A stretch of 64,000 bases of DNA. Source: Chinchilla lanigera (taxonomy: Eukaryota; Chordata; Mammalia; Rodentia; Chinchillidae). Shown here one piece after another: positions 9,561 to 21,194 of the stretch (its first letter is position 1; every line of letters starts with the position of its first letter). The notes beneath the pieces were generated by a model. The model did not search any database, had not been told where the DNA came from, and saw nothing but the letters and a program-made list of their open reading frames with translations. A program made the translations under genes and the position numbers. Location of the stretch: positions 16,553,538 to 16,617,537 of the forward strand of contig NW_004955433.1 of the NCBI RefSeq assembly GCF_000276665.1. Direction: 5' to 3'.

Positions 9561-11640
9561 ATCGTGATATGTTTTCTGATCCTCCCAAAGGTATCCTCCT
9601 CAAACATGCTTTTCACTGTCCTGGATTCACTACTTACAGCTTCCCAAATTTCTCTTGCACCATTGTGCTTTATTCCTCTGGGGGAATCCTACCTTTCTTT
9701 TCATACTCTCTGAAAACCTCTTATGTTCTAAGATGGAATAAAATGGAATTTCACTGGTCCTAAGCACATTTACTGTAAAATAAAAGCATTAATTCCCTTC
9801 TCCTGCAAGATCAAAAGACAGCCTTACCCTAGTGAGTTGGACTTTCCTAGCCCCTTCATTAGCCGGGTTGATTCTTTACAAAGTGACTACACTGACCCTC
9901 TGGCTCTTTTTGCAGTTTCAAGACAGGCTCAACTTGGTTCTTCCAAGTGCCTCATCAGACTGAGCTGAGTTAGTGCAGAGCTTCCAGCCAAGTAAGGCAG
10001 CTCAGCACGACGTGTCAAACATAAGACAGCTAATGCTGAGAGCCATGGGAAGGAGGCTCTTCTTGACCCTGCTCTGAGACTGGAGCATTCACAGAGAAGT
10101 TGCTGGCAGGCTCCCTTTGATGCAGCGAACAATGAACAGCAGGGATTATTAAGTTTCACCATATCCACATTATGCTCTTGTGTGTGTGGATATGCATACG
10201 TGCACACTTCATTCTTAGCAAAAGTTAATGTGAATAGTCTGTGATTATTATTTGAAAATAACTTACCCAGGATCACAAGCGGGGAGAAAGATCCCACAGG
10301 CTGGGAAATGGCAGTGGTACAGATAGACATACCGAAAGGCCATTTTATATACATGGGATAAATGAGCAAAATGAAGGGGCAATAAATAACCCAGGCATTT
10401 GTGCTTGATCTGTTTTCTCACCTTTCAAAGTGGAAGCTAGGGCAGAACATTCACCAAACATAGTTGAATTTCATTATGTTATCCTTAAGTGAAATAATAA
10501 TGATGCTTATTCAACACTAGATGGTTAATATGGACCCAATCCTCCTTGTCACAGTTTCTATAACTCAGGGATCTATCTTGTTGGACAGTTTTTGATCTAC
10601 TGATTTCTAGCTTGTGAGGTCACATATTGGAAATACAGACTTATTTGTCTTTAAGACCTTAAAGACAATTATTTAGAGACTAAATCCATTTAAGTAGGGC
10701 ATACACTTTCAGAATGTGGAAGACTAGCACAGGGTAGTCTATCAAGGTAGTCTCAAACTAATTTTTTAAAAAAGTGTTCATTGGTCCTATGTGGCCTCTG
10801 AAAGAATATGTATTTGTGACTCCTGATCTGTACACATGGTGCTGCTCATATTAACCTTAGAATCATTGAGTTCAAAGGGGGTTTAAACTCTTAAGCCAGT
10901 AGTCATGTGGCATAAAACCTGATTTTTAAAATGTAATGTTATAAATTGGAATATTTTCTTTAAAGATAATCTTGAGCAGAAATGCAGTACATGCAACTGA
11001 GAAAATTCTGCAGTTGTGTTTGATGGTGTGCTGTGTGTGGGGACAGGTGGGTGAAGATGGCAAGGCTCGGACTATGAACCATTGTTTTTTCCTGGGTTCT
11101 TGGGGTGTCAGCATAAAAGGAAGGGCTCTGAGGCACCCAGTTTGAAAACCACTGATCGAACATGCTTCTTTATTTTATAAATCAGATGACTGGGGTCTAG
11201 AAGTTGCTTGGGCACAATTCCCAGTTATGTTTCTCTTTCTTGCCAGTGAATATACAATCTTACCTATTCAAACCTTTAAAAGCAGCTTTATAAACTTCTA
11301 AAAGGGTGGGGTGTGAGTACTAGGATCAGTTTTTAAAATATCAAAATAATAATCAGATATAAATTTATACATTATAATTACTCTTTATGTTGTTATAAAT
11401 ATTGTTAAGTAATAAATGCTACATTATTTCTGTGCTTTATTTGATATATTTCATTGAATTTGATCCATAACATTTCCTTACATTTTTTTCTATGGTATGC
11501 AAAACCATGATATAAAACTACCTGCAAGCTGTGGGTCTGTTGTCCATGTATAACCTCTGGGGTTCTCAAACTTGAGTAATTCGTTATGTTGATAGAATGT
11601 GAGGACTGTAGGCCAGAGAAAAAACCCAGTTTGAAATCAG
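9561..11640. other. Mostly unique sequence, no gene
   Basis: The longest open frame of the window (146 codons, minus, 9929-10369) lies here. It shows no recognisable domain, signal or codon bias and overlaps a faint reverse MIR-like patch at about 10250-10330. The phrase TTTGAAAACCACTGATC near 11140 resembles the end of a hAT-Charlie MER element, but the rest of the element is not clear. Confidence 0.45.
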
Positions 11641-11649
11641 CATCTGTGT

Positions 11650-12000
11650 GACCCTTGTAAATTATTTTATTTTACAAATTCTCATTTATTTGTCATGATT
11701 TTTTGAATTGACAAGTAGTAATTGTGTATTTTTTTTTTTTTTGTACTGGGAATTGAACTCAGGACCTTGTGCTTGCCAGGCAGATGCTTATGTTACTGAG
11801 CTATATCCCCAGCCCAATTGTGTGTACTTTTAGGGTGCAATATGATGTTTTGATCTGTGCATTCGTTGTTGCAAGATTCAATTAAACTAATTAACATATC
11901 CATCACCTTACCATTTTTTGTGGTAAAGATGCTAAAAATCTATTCTTTTTCATGTATAATAGATGTTGGATATTCTCAGTGTTAAATTATTTGATGTTAG
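11650..12000 (-). mobile_element. L1M 3' end, minus strand, split by an ID SINE
   Basis: The plus strand shows the reverse of an L1MA/L1MB-type 3' terminus: TTATTTGTCATG...TTGAATTGACAAGTAGTAATT, then GGGTGCAATATGATGTTTTG, TGCAAGATTCAATTAAACTA and ATTAACATATCCATCACCTT. An ID SINE separates the first part from the second. Confidence 0.82.
11720..11823 (-). mobile_element. ID-type SINE with target duplication
   Basis: Minus-strand ID element (body about 11728-11815): T14, TGTACTGGGAATTGAACTCA, GTGCTTGCCAGGCAGATGCT, ACTGAGCTATATCCCCAGCC. Direct repeats AATTGTGT flank it at 11720-11727 and 11816-11823. It is inserted in the L1M 3' end. Confidence 0.93.
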
Positions 12001-12950
12001 TGCATGGCTTGGGATGCAGAAGGCAGGCAGCATAGGTTATTTCCACTGCACAGGTATCTTAATTGTAAGGGATGGAGCATCTTCATAGCCTTCTATGTAG
12101 GCCCTTTGCATGTTTTAGCCACCTTGAAAGTATTTGTGGGAAGTGAATATATATTACTGAAACATAAAGAAGGAACCTTATTGTCAGACCCAAGCAGCTT
12201 GTACAACTAACAGTTTTCCTAGGCTCAAAATAAAAGATGTTTAGCATGAGAGAATCTGCAAACTTCTTCCTGCTGTACAATAGGCATGTGGCAGATCAAC
12301 AAAGGCTATCTCATAGGAAGGAAACCTTCCTAAATAGAAAAATAAGAAAAGGAAAAAAAGAGAAAAAAGATGAAAGGTCTTTCTTTCAACAAAGAACTTC
12401 TAGTACTTAACTTGTCAGGACCGGATTTTGAAAAACAGCATTCCCAAGTATGCCTTTGTAAAAAGCCTTAAAAAGAAGCAATGTAAACCTGGCGCCCACC
12501 AGCCTTTTATTATTTCTCATTGATAATGGCTTGGAAGGGCCTCATTTTAGAAAATGTAACACACTACTGTGGACATGAAAAGCAAACGTGCTTTCATGAA
12601 GCTAATGTTTCATTGGGTAAGTGAGAGCTCAGGGATAGCAAGGCCAATTACAGATTCTGGCTGTGTCCATGTGGTACCAAAACGAGGGGAGGAAATGGAA
12701 AAAATTCACCCAAACACAAATGTTTTCTAAAGAAGAAGGAATCAACTCTTGCTTTATTGAATGCAATCATAAAGCACAAACAGCTGACACCCTTCTTAAA
12801 CATATGCTACTTTTATGAGCAAGAGAAATATGCCTGATCAGAATTCTAACATACTTGAATCGTGAGTAGTCAGTCATTACCAAAGAAAATCTGGCAAGAT
12901 TCTTAAGTACCTCGCAAATCATCAAACGGTATCTAAATAGTCTGAGAACT
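12001..12950. other. Unique sequence, no gene
   Basis: No repeat or gene recognised. Open frames of 65-68 codons on both strands at 12.0-12.3 kb overlap each other and look random. Confidence 0.5.
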
Positions 12951-12954
12951 GATA

Positions 12955-13095
12955 ATTCACTAATTTATTCTTCAAATATTCGTCAAATATTCAGATGACA
13001 GATATTGTTCAGTTTGTGGAACTAGTGCAGAACTGAACAGAATAAAATTTCTCTCTCCAGGAGCTTATGTTTCAATAAGAGTAATTGAAAATGGG
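12955..13095 (-). mobile_element. L2 3' end
   Basis: Reads as the reverse L2 3' terminus. It has AATTTATTCTTCAAATATTC, then a degenerate GCACTG-like stretch, GCAGAACTGAACAGAATAAA and CTCCAGGAGCTTATGTTTCA. The order matches the (CATTCA)ACAAATATTTATTGAG...CCCTCATGGAGCTTACATTCT signature. Confidence 0.6.
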
Positions 13096-13690
13096 TTCCT
13101 AGGTATTTTGGAAAGAGTACTGAATTTAATAATAGAAGATTTTCATTATAATCCTTGTCCCTTTTACACACTAAATACTTGCTTAACATTTGTTGACACG
13201 AGTAGTTCTGTCAGTTCTTGGTTCTGTGAAATTGTGCATGTCAATGAAGTATAAATTGCCATCAAAAAATACATAAACTGGACTTGTTTATATGAAAATG
13301 TTCATTTTTATGATGCCATAATAATGTAAATATAACTTTGTTTCTTAGAATCTTTCATTTTGTTCTAGACTTTTACATTAAGTTAGTTACCCATAACAGA
13401 GCTATAAGTACTGTGGGAAATGCACAAAGAAGCCCTGATGTTATATCCAAAAAGGAATTTTTAGTCTGTTGAAGAATAGTCTTAGTAGTTGGTAGGGTGA
13501 ATGGAGAAAAATGAAGGTTAGGATAAGAATTGGAGAGGCTATAGTGCAACAAAAAAATCTCACTCCAAAATTAAACTGTGTGTATATGATTTTGTGATTT
13601 TGTATATAAGCACTGAGATGAACAAATAAATGAGATACTATATATTAACATTTTTTTCATTATGAACTAAAGTAGTATACGGGAAAGTTT
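13096..13690. other. AT-rich unique sequence
   Basis: No gene or repeat recognised. Confidence 0.45.
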
Positions 13691-13691
13691 T

Positions 13692-13905
13692 ATTTTGAAG
13701 CCCGACTGAGTTTTCTTCCTAGTTTACCAACCTTGTGACTATTGAGTGGAACTGTTTATCTTCTTTGAATATCAGCTTCTGAATCTTTCAATAAGTGGTA
13801 CTGATAATTGCTTATGCAGAGTTGTCATATGGATTCAGTGTGTTAATACAAGCCAAATGTATAGCATAGATTCTGGCGTATAGTCAGTACTTCATCATCA
13901 TCAGT
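13692..13905 (+). mobile_element. MIR SINE
   Basis: Plus-strand MIR. It has AGTTTACCAACCTTGTGACT, GTTTATCTTCTTTGAATATC, CTGAATCTTTCAATAAGTGG, ATGCAGAGTTGTCATATGGA, ATAGATTCTGGCGTATAGTC and AGTACTTCATCATCATCA, matching the MIR core through to its 3' end. Confidence 0.72.
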
Positions 13906-14160
13906 CTGAAACATTAAAACTTCTCCTTTTCCATTGAAATTTTTCAAAAGCTTAATTTAATCTGAGCATTGATTTAGTTCTCATCATGGAATGCGCACAA
14001 ATAATTAAAATAATTAAATTAATTTTAATAATAATTAAATTTATTGTGCAATAATAATTAAAATTTGTTGTGCATATTAAAACACTTTCTATAGTTTGAT
14101 TGGCATTAACAACTGCGCTATTTTGTCTAAGATTTGAGTGTAAGATGCAGCTCCTCAAAC
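13906..14160. other. AT-rich spacer with AATTAAA repeats
   Basis: A short run of AATTAAA/AATAATTAAA words at 14000-14070 and otherwise plain sequence. No gene. Confidence 0.5.
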
Positions 14161-14162
14161 TG

Positions 14163-14360
14163 CGCACACAGGTACTGGAGTGTAATCCCAACTAAATGGG
14201 AGGCTGAGGCAGGAGGATTGAAAGTTTCAGGTCAACCTAGGCAGTTTAGCTAGACCCTGTCTCAAAATTGAAATAAAAAGGGCCTGGGACGTAACTCAGT
14301 GGCAGAGCACTTGCCTAGTGTATGTGAGGCTCTGAATTAAAACAAAGAGAAGAAAAAAGA
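14163..14360 (+). mobile_element. B1-dID composite SINE
   Basis: Plus strand. The B1-like half shows GGAGTGTAATCCCAACTAAA, GGGAGGCTGAGGCAGGAGGA, TTTCAGGTCAACCTAGGCAG and AGACCCTGTCTCAAAATTG. An A-rich linker leads to an ID half: GGGCCTGGGACGTAACTCAG, TGGCAGAGCACTTGCCTAGT and GTGAGGCTCTGAATTAAAAC. The fused architecture is known from squirrel-like and some other rodents. Confidence 0.9.
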
Positions 14361-15150
14361 TGTAGCTGTTCTTATGGAAATCCCACTTGGCTATTGATCA
14401 TCAATAGAGCTGCTGGAATGATTCTGGGAAGTTTAGCCCTCTAACTGGGACCTAGTAGAATGTCAGGATTTATATATTTTTTTCTCTAAAGGCTTATATT
14501 TTCTTGCTTCAGATGGTGTGGTCCTGTTCTAGAGTCTTAGGGATCTTCATTGTGATTTGGTCACCTTGGGACTTCTCATAAAGACATAGCATCTGTGTCA
14601 CCATTGACACCTCCTTCCAGTGTGTGCTATTCTGCCTGAAATATCCCAAGGGGGCAGATCTGCTTGCACTGAGCCTGGGCCTCTTGTACAGGCCTTTTGG
14701 GCCTTAATCCAAATTTGATGTATGGATGAGAGAATATCAAGTGGTCCACCTGTTTTGTGGGGTAAGAAACAAGTTGTAATAATTTATCCTTTACTTTAGA
14801 GGGCCTATTCCAGTATGGTCTGAACCACTGAATCTCTAAAACTTTACTCATATAGCCAGTTCCTAAAACACTGTAGGATTTATCTTTGCTCTTTACAGCA
14901 TATAAAACTTTTGAAGGCTTCCAACTTGGCATTTATCATTCATCCACTTTTTCTTAGCATGCTGAAATTGTGCTAGAGCAAGACCCCAGTGAAGCAGACT
15001 GTTTCCAACTAATTTAACTGTATCTCAGAATAAAGCTTTAGGATGGTTATAGGGAATAGAATACATCCAGCATCCAATAAAGTAAACTTCATAACAATTG
15101 GTATCCAATTAAAAGTTAACAAGGATGCAGAAAATGAAAATTCTATTCAT
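14361..15150. other. Unique sequence, no gene
   Basis: No gene or clear repeat. The 101-codon minus frame (14627-14932) has no recognisable domain. Confidence 0.45.
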
Positions 15151-15251
15151 AATTAGTGGTAGAGGACATAATTAGTGGCAAGGGCAATAAAGCAGTTACT
15201 GTAACTACATTCCAAATGTTCCAGAAACTAGAGGAAAGATTAAGCACGCTA

Positions 15252-15311
15252 AGAAAATATGTGGGTGATATAAAAAAAAAAAAAAAAAAGAAAATATGTG
15301 GGTGATATAAA
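15252..15311. repeat. Duplicated 22-23-bp unit around an A18 run
   Basis: AGAAAATATGTGGGTGATAT followed by AAA occurs at 15252-15274 and again from 15289, separated by a run of A. It looks like a slippage or template-switch duplication at the poly-A tract within the L1 relic. Confidence 0.88.
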
Positions 15312-15509
15312 AATATAAAACACTTAGAGATGAAAATTACAATCTCTAAAATAAACAGAGAGGAGTAAGAGAAGACTTATCATTATGAAAGAAAATATAT
15401 TCGTGAGCTCAAACATGGCAATATAAACTGTACAAAATGAAACAGAAAAACAGGCTAAAGAAAAAGAGGAGAACAGTAACATAACTGTGAGCTATGGGAA
15501 AATCTCAAT

Positions 15510-15511
<2 letters not shown>

Positions 15512-15545
<34 letters not shown>
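15512..15545. repeat. (AC)n microsatellite
   Basis: About 17 AC units inside the L1M relic. Confidence 0.97.
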
Positions 15546-15548
<3 letters not shown>

Positions 15549-15767
15549 GTCTTGGATTTCCAGTAAGAAGGGATAAAAACTTTTTTTGAAAGAAATGGTA
15601 GCCATCATTTTTTCCTAACTTGGTAGAAATTCTAAAGCCATAGTACCAAGAAGCCCAAGTACAATGAATGTGAACACCGTTATACCAAAGCCTGGTAGTC
15701 AAATTGCTTGAAGTCCATGACAAAGCAGAAAAACACAAAAGAAGCCAGTCAGGGAAAGAATCCTGAG

Positions 15768-15950
15768 CATGGTGGTGCACATCTGTAATTCCAGCTACCT
15801 GAGAGAGGAAGGCAGGAAGGGTGTAGGTGTGAGGTCAGGCTGACCAGCTTAAAACCTTGTCTCAAACTAGAATAATAAATTTAGCTGCAGAATATTTCTG
15901 GGTTCAATCCCAAGGAATGCAAAACCAAAAGAATTTAAAGACCAAACAAA
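15768..15950 (+). mobile_element. B1-dID composite SINE, diverged
   Basis: Plus strand: GAGCATGGTGGTGCACATCT, GTAATTCCAGCTACCTGAGA, GGTCAGGCTGACCAGCTTAA and CCTTGTCTCAAACTAG (B1-like). It is followed by a decayed ID half, TTTAGCTGCAGAAT...GGGTTCAATCCCAAGGAATG, and an A-rich tail. It is inserted in the L1M. Confidence 0.82.
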
Positions 15951-16155
15951 ATAGAAAAATTAAAAGTAAAATAAAAGCACAAAAAACACCGTCGCCCAAA
16001 AGAAATATTGTATCCAGAGAAACAGCAGTAAAGTTGAAAGATTTTCTGTAGGAATAAGGCCATGTGAAAGGACAGCAGTATCTTTTAAACAGCAAAAGAA
16101 AGAAAAATAAAACTTTGTCAAACCAGACTTCTTACTAAGATAAAATAATTTTCAG

Positions 16156-16305
16156 AAATAAATGTGATTTGGGGCTGGAGATTTAGCTCAGCGGCACAGC
16201 GCATGCCTGGCAAGTGCAAGGTCGTGAGTTTGATTCCCCGTACCAGAAACAAACAAACAAACAAACAAACAAAACAAAACAAAACAAAACAAAAAATAAA
16301 TGTGA
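16156..16305 (+). mobile_element. Full-length ID SINE with 12-bp target duplication
   Basis: Sense ID element, body 16168-16293. It has GGGGCTGGAGATTTAGCTCA, a box A-like TTAGCTCAGCGGCACAGCG, CATGCCTGGCAAGTGCAAGG and a box B-like GAGTTTGATTCCCCGTACC, then an (CAAA)n/(AAAAC)n tail. Direct repeats AAATAAATGTGA at 16156-16167 and 16294-16305. This is the only ID copy here in plus orientation and the best reference for its promoter boxes. Confidence 0.95.
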
Positions 16306-18715
16306 GATAAAGCATTTCACATAGTAGATCTGCCCTGAAAAAATTATATAATGTCCTTCAAGTGGCAATAGTAATTATATAGGTAGAAAATTATTACCAT
16401 CTAAATCTAATATAATAAATGTGAAAACCAAAGAGTCACAATATGCTTTGTAACATATATCAGAGAAAAATATATAATTAAAAAACCACAAAAGCTGGGA
16501 AAGAGGAAAAAGTGTTATTACAGTTTTTTATGTTACATATGAAGGGATATAAAAGGACCTGAAGGTAGACTGTGAGAAGTTAAATACAGATACTAAAACC
16601 CTAAAGTAACCATTAAAATACCAAAATCAAAGGGTTTAGGTACTGAAACAACAAAGGAGTTAAAATGGAATTTTAAAAAGTAATTTAAAATAAGACAGAA
16701 AAGGAGGGGAAGAAAATAATAAATAGAAAATGAAAATAAAATGAAATAAAAATGGAAAATGAAAAGCAAGATGGTTGATTAAAACCAAACCATGTTAATA
16801 ATCACAATAAATGTAAATGGTTTGAGGAGCATCTACCCCCTGTTCTCTATAAGGGCAGTGATTCTCAGATTGGTCAAAAAAAGGCAACTCTATGCTACCC
16901 GTAAGAAACTCATAGTAAACAGAAATAGGTTTAAGTAAAAGCCTAGAAACAAGTAGGTTGAAAGGGAACATATGTCATGCTAAAAAAGGATGTTTCAGAA
17001 CAAAGAGTATTATCAGAGATAAAGAAGGACATTTAATAATGGTAGAGGAATCAGTCATTAGAAGAAATAGTGTGTATATACAACTACTAATAGAGCTTCA
17101 ACCTACATGAAGCAAAAAACAATAGAATTATTAGAGGAAATATATGTTCACAATGTGGTTGGAAATTTCAGTATCTGTGTTTCAAAAATTGGTAAAATAA
17201 GCAGATGGAAAATCAATAAACATATAAACCTAAACACTACCTTTAATCAACTTAACCTATTTGACAATTATAAACAGCTCTAGCCAACAACAGCAGAACA
17301 CATATTCTTTTTAACTGAACATGGATCCTACTTAGTTTTTTGAACAAGGCCTTAAACGTTGAAATGGATTAAGCCATAGATCTGATCTGTCAGTATCAGA
17401 AAGTTACTTAAAAAGCTCCCAAATATTTGAAAATTGGAAAATGGTTTTCTGAGCACATGGGCTAAAGAAGGCTAATAAAGTGGTTATTATTTTAAATTAA
17501 AGGACTATGAAAACATAACTTCCATATTTGTGAGGAAAAGCTAAGGTAGCATATTGAGAAGGTATTTATAGGACTAAATGCTTGTATAGGAAAGCAAAAC
17601 CAGATCTTAATGTTTGCCCATACAACTTGTAAAACTAGAAAAAGAAGGGCCAAATAAATTCCAAAGTAAGAAATAGAAAGGAAATAATGCAAATAACGTT
17701 AGATGTCAGTCAAATAGAAAGCAGAAAAGCAATGATGAAAAGAATATGAGAAGGTGGTACTTTAAGAAGATCAATAAGATATATAAACTTCTAGCCAGAT
17801 TGGTCAGCAAAAAAGAACACAGAAGACTCCCAGTGTCAAGAACAAGAGAAGCCATATCATTACAGATATTAAAGGGATCTTAAGGGAATGTTATGAACAC
17901 CTTTGAGACTATAAACTTAGTCTCAAGAAATTCCTTGAAAGATACAAACTACCAAAGTTCATTCAAGAAAAAGAGATGACCTGAATAAGGCTATGTTTAT
18001 AAATGCAATATTTGTATGAAGATGTGCTTTTCTCTCATCAACTGTTTTCATCAGTATGTCAAGGATCTAGCCTATGCACTAAGGCAAGAAATTTTTTAAA
18101 AGTATACAATTTAGAAAAGATGAAAGAAAATTATTGTTTACTGGAGGTGACATTGTCATCCATGTCAAATTCAACGGAACTGCAAAAAATATATAGTTCA
18201 ACAGCAATTTTAAAAAGTTGTCAGGATAAAGAATAAATGTACAAAATTAGTCAGATTTTTAAGTGGCAACATTAATCAGAAATTGACATGAAAACCAAAA
18301 CCTCTTATAGCATCAGAAATATGAAGTCCTCAGGGTAAATATGACAAAAACATTCAATATCTGTACATTTAAAACTACAGAACATTGTTGAGCTAAATTA
18401 AATTTGCCTAAGTAAATGGAGAGATATATGTAGTGTGTTTGTGCTTTGAAAACCTCAACGTTATGATGATGATAATTTCTCCCAAACTGATTCATAGATT
18501 CAATACAATCCTAATAAAAATCCAAGAAGTATTTTCTTTGTAGAAATTGACAAATATATTCTGCAATTTAAGTGGAAATTTCAAATCCCAGAAACACAAG
18601 TCAGTTATACCCAACAATGCTATTAAACCACTGAGTTGTATATCAAATTAATGAATGTTATGTGTAAATTTTTCCTTAACGAAACTGATTTTTAAAATTT
18701 TAAAAAATCATTGAT

Positions 18716-18930
18716 ATGGTGAAAAGGACAGAAAAGGACCCCTGTTTTATCGAAGTATAATTTAGACTTTCTCCTTTTGGCGGTGGGATCACTCATATTG
18801 CCCTAATATGGCTAATATACCCAGAAGGCAGGGTTAGTTATCATTTGTAGATCTTCTTCCATTTTATTAAAAAGGTAAAGTTGAAAAATTCTCTGCAAAT
18901 GTAAGGTTGCAAAATACCTCATCATCACTA
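18716..18930. other. Unique spacer
   Basis: No gene or repeat recognised between the L1M and the next LTR. Confidence 0.45.
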
Positions 18931-18932
18931 TT

Positions 18933-19342
18933 TGTATTAGTCACTCTCCCTCAATGCGACTAAACACTTGCAACTTAAAGGAGAAGAGGGATCTTTTGAC
19001 TTATGGTTTCAAAGGGTTTAGTCTACAGTGAGCTGGTTCCAAGGCAGAAACAGCATGGTGAAAGGGTATGGTGGAAGTCAGTTCTCTTAATCCATAACTG
19101 GCAAGAAGCAGAAAGAGAAGGGAGGAGCTGGGAACAAGAACGCACTTTTAGGTCATTCCTCCAGTTACCCATTTCTTTTGACTAGGCCATGCCTCTTAAT
19201 AGCACAGTCAGCTGTGATCTCATAAGTGGATTAATGTTTTGATGAACATGGCCCCTTCATGATCCAGTCACCTTCCAAAAGTGCCATCTCTGAGCACAGG
19301 AGACTTTTTGGAAACATTTTGGATTTAAACTGTAACACATCT
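18933..19342 (-). mobile_element. ERVL-MaLR-type LTR
   Basis: Reverse LTR of the rodent-type group also seen at 40.0 and 59.9 kb. It has TTGTATTAGTCACTCTCCCT, AACTTAAAGGAGAAGAGGGA, TATGGTTTCAAAGGGTTTAG, AAGGCAGAAACAGCATGGTG, AGAAGCAGAAAGAGAAGGGA, AGTGGATTAATGTTTTGATG and TTTAAACTGTAACA. About 410 bp, near full length. Confidence 0.82.
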
Positions 19343-20625
19343 ATATCTAATAAAAATATAACATGAAAAAATTAGAATATCTCAGCAAATTACTCCACTT
19401 TGTATTTTATATGCCATGTTATGTAAAATATACACCTAATGGGATCTCCTCTTTTGGGAAACAGTGATATTTAGAATTTTTTCCATCTGTATGCTAGCCA
19501 TAGTGCCCTATGTAGAGTACATTAAGGCAAAGGCCAATTTGTGCTACTTTTAATGATTTTATTCTGCAGTATAATAATAAATGCATATGTCTTTGCAGCA
19601 TTAATTTCTATCTACATGGCAGACCTTTTCTAAGTTCATCTAGCCCCATTTTCACTAAGCGCCTTTACTTTGGTTATGTACTGTCTTTGCTTTTGACTCA
19701 TCAGAACAAACACTTGGTCAGTTAACTATTTTATTAACTAGCTGAATACTTTTCTAGAGGTCCCTTCCTTTTCTTATCAGTTAGAGATGATCATGGGAAG
19801 TAAATAAATTGGTTCTTTCATCTGTATAATGAAACATTTTAAACAAGATTTCTGTGAGGTACCCAAAGACAAATAAAAAAATATCTGCCATTTATTCTGG
19901 AATGTAAAAACTGCTTGCAGTAGCATTGTATTTGGATAGATCACGTTGTCACACTGATCTTTATTGGTATACGTTTCCCCAACTTAAAGCATCAATCCTG
20001 CTGTTTAAAAGATCTTTTGTTCTACAAGCCCTGCAGATCTATCAGGTAAAAGAATAATGATTTGCCATCTGTGGATTACCTACATCGGTAATTTAACAAG
20101 GTCCTCAGTTGCTTTCTCCTGACCTCTCATCCCACCCTATTATCTATGCTTGCAGTTTCAGTTATGCAGTGTACTGATATTAAACAACAGAAAGTGATGT
20201 TTAATTGAAGGAAAGTGCAGAGTACAGTCTGAGGCTTCTCAAGATGTGCATTTCTAGAACATACAATATTGCTTAATTTGACTCAGTATCTACGGCAAAG
20301 AACATAACCTGATATAACTTTTTTAGTTAAAAATTCTCCAGATGAATCAAGGGTTTAAACCTAGGCTGACTCCTTCTTCCATTTTTTTGTTTCGACTTTG
20401 CTGTGCATCAGAATTCTTTATACAAATATAGGAAATGTATTTTCCTAAGGTCATTATTGGGACGTAAGGTATACTAATACAAGGAAATTGGAACTGTTTT
20501 GGAGTATGTAGTATTCCTAATATCTCAAATGAAATGTCAGTGAAATGCTTTCTATGGCCCCATTCTCATTTCAGAACTAGTATTATTGTCAATATTCTCC
20601 CAATAACAACGGATATTTAAAATAC
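19343..20625. other. Unique AT-rich sequence
   Basis: A 1.3-kb block with no recognisable repeat or gene. Being repeat-free, it is a reasonable place to look for conserved non-coding sequence. Confidence 0.45.
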
Positions 20626-20627
20626 TG

Positions 20628-20785
20628 GTTTACTTTGTGAGACTGAGGCAGGAGGATTGTAAGTCTGATCCCAGCTTGGACAATTCAGTAACTTAGCAAG
20701 ACCTTGCCTCAAAAAAAGAAGGAACTGGGGATGTAGCACAGTGTGAAAGCCTTTGATTTTCAGTACTGTAAAGATTTTAAAAAAT
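20628..20785 (+). mobile_element. B1-dID composite SINE, diverged
   Basis: Plus strand: GTGAGACTGAGGCAGGAGGA, CCAGCTTGGACAATTCAGTA and GCAAGACCTTGCCTCAAAAA. Then an ID-like half GGAACTGGGGATGTAGCACA and TTTTCAGTACTGTAAAG. 5' truncated. Confidence 0.85.
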
Positions 20786-20797
20786 AATACTAGTTTA

Positions 20798-21012
20798 CTA
20801 TCCAGCATGGTGGTAACCTGTAACCTCAGTATTTGGGGAGCCTGAGGCAGGAGACACACAGGTTTGACTTGGTGATTTAGTGAAACCCTGTCTCTAATTA
20901 AAAAATAAGAAAGGCTGGGGAGATAGTTCCATGTGAAGATCCTTGTTCAATTCTCAGTACCAGAAAACAAACAACTCCTTCCACAAAAACAAACAAACAA
21001 ACAAACAAAAAA
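20798..21012 (+). mobile_element. B1-dID composite SINE
   Basis: Plus strand: CCAGCATGGTGGTAACCTGT, GCCTGAGGCAGGAGACACAC, AGTGAAACCCTGTCTCTAAT. Then an ID-like half GGCTGGGGAGATAGTTCCAT and TCAATTCTCAGTACCAG, and a CAAACAAACAAA tail. It lies directly downstream of another copy in the same orientation. Confidence 0.88.
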
Positions 21013-21194
21013 TGACCAGTATAGTAAGGAAGAACTCAAGATTAGGCTATGGAAGTCTAATAATTTTATTAATGGGCTGCATTATCTTAGGCAATTGTTG
21101 TTCCCTTTGGGGTCATTTTCTCATTTTTATTTCTGAACATCTTCTGTATGCCATTTAGAGTTAACTTTGAGGTTCTGATGATGCGTCATACCAA

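Larger units (their letters stand above)
15160..18715 (+). mobile_element. Long decayed L1M, plus strand
   Basis: A 3.5-kb ancient L1 in sense. 15190-15510 resembles the ORF1 coiled-coil region (Lys/Glu-rich). 15550-16400 matches the tract between ORF1 and ORF2 of old L1s, with AGAAGCCCAAGTACAATGAA, AGTCAAATTGCTTGAAGTCC, AAATAATTTTCAGAAATAAA and TGTCCTTCAAGTGGCAAT. 16790 onward is ORF2: ATAATCACAATAAATGTAAA, GGCAACTCTATGCTACCCGT, ACAACAGCAGAACACATATT, TCCTTGAAAGATACAAACTA and CAATACAATCCTAATAAAAA. The RT active-site region near 18150 is mutated. 18600-18715 resembles the 3'UTR. Several segments are deleted, every reading frame is broken, and three SINEs or simple repeats interrupt it. Confidence 0.85.

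Noticed and set aside
9929..10369. Longest open frame of the window (146 codons, minus strand)
   Set aside because: No domain, no splice or promoter context, mixed low-complexity residues, and it overlaps a faint reverse MIR-like patch. Frames of this length are expected by chance in 64 kb.
14000..14070. Origin of replication or regulatory AT-island
   Set aside because: AATTAAA wording is simple AT-rich drift; nothing beyond composition supports it.
16168..16240. tRNA gene
   Set aside because: The tRNA-like box A and box B belong to an ID SINE with a tail and target duplication; no cloverleaf is preserved.
16118..16368. Phe/Cys/Val-rich minus-strand frames resembling a membrane protein
   Set aside because: They read the CAAA/AAAAC tail of an ID SINE backwards; the hydrophobicity is a simple-repeat artefact.
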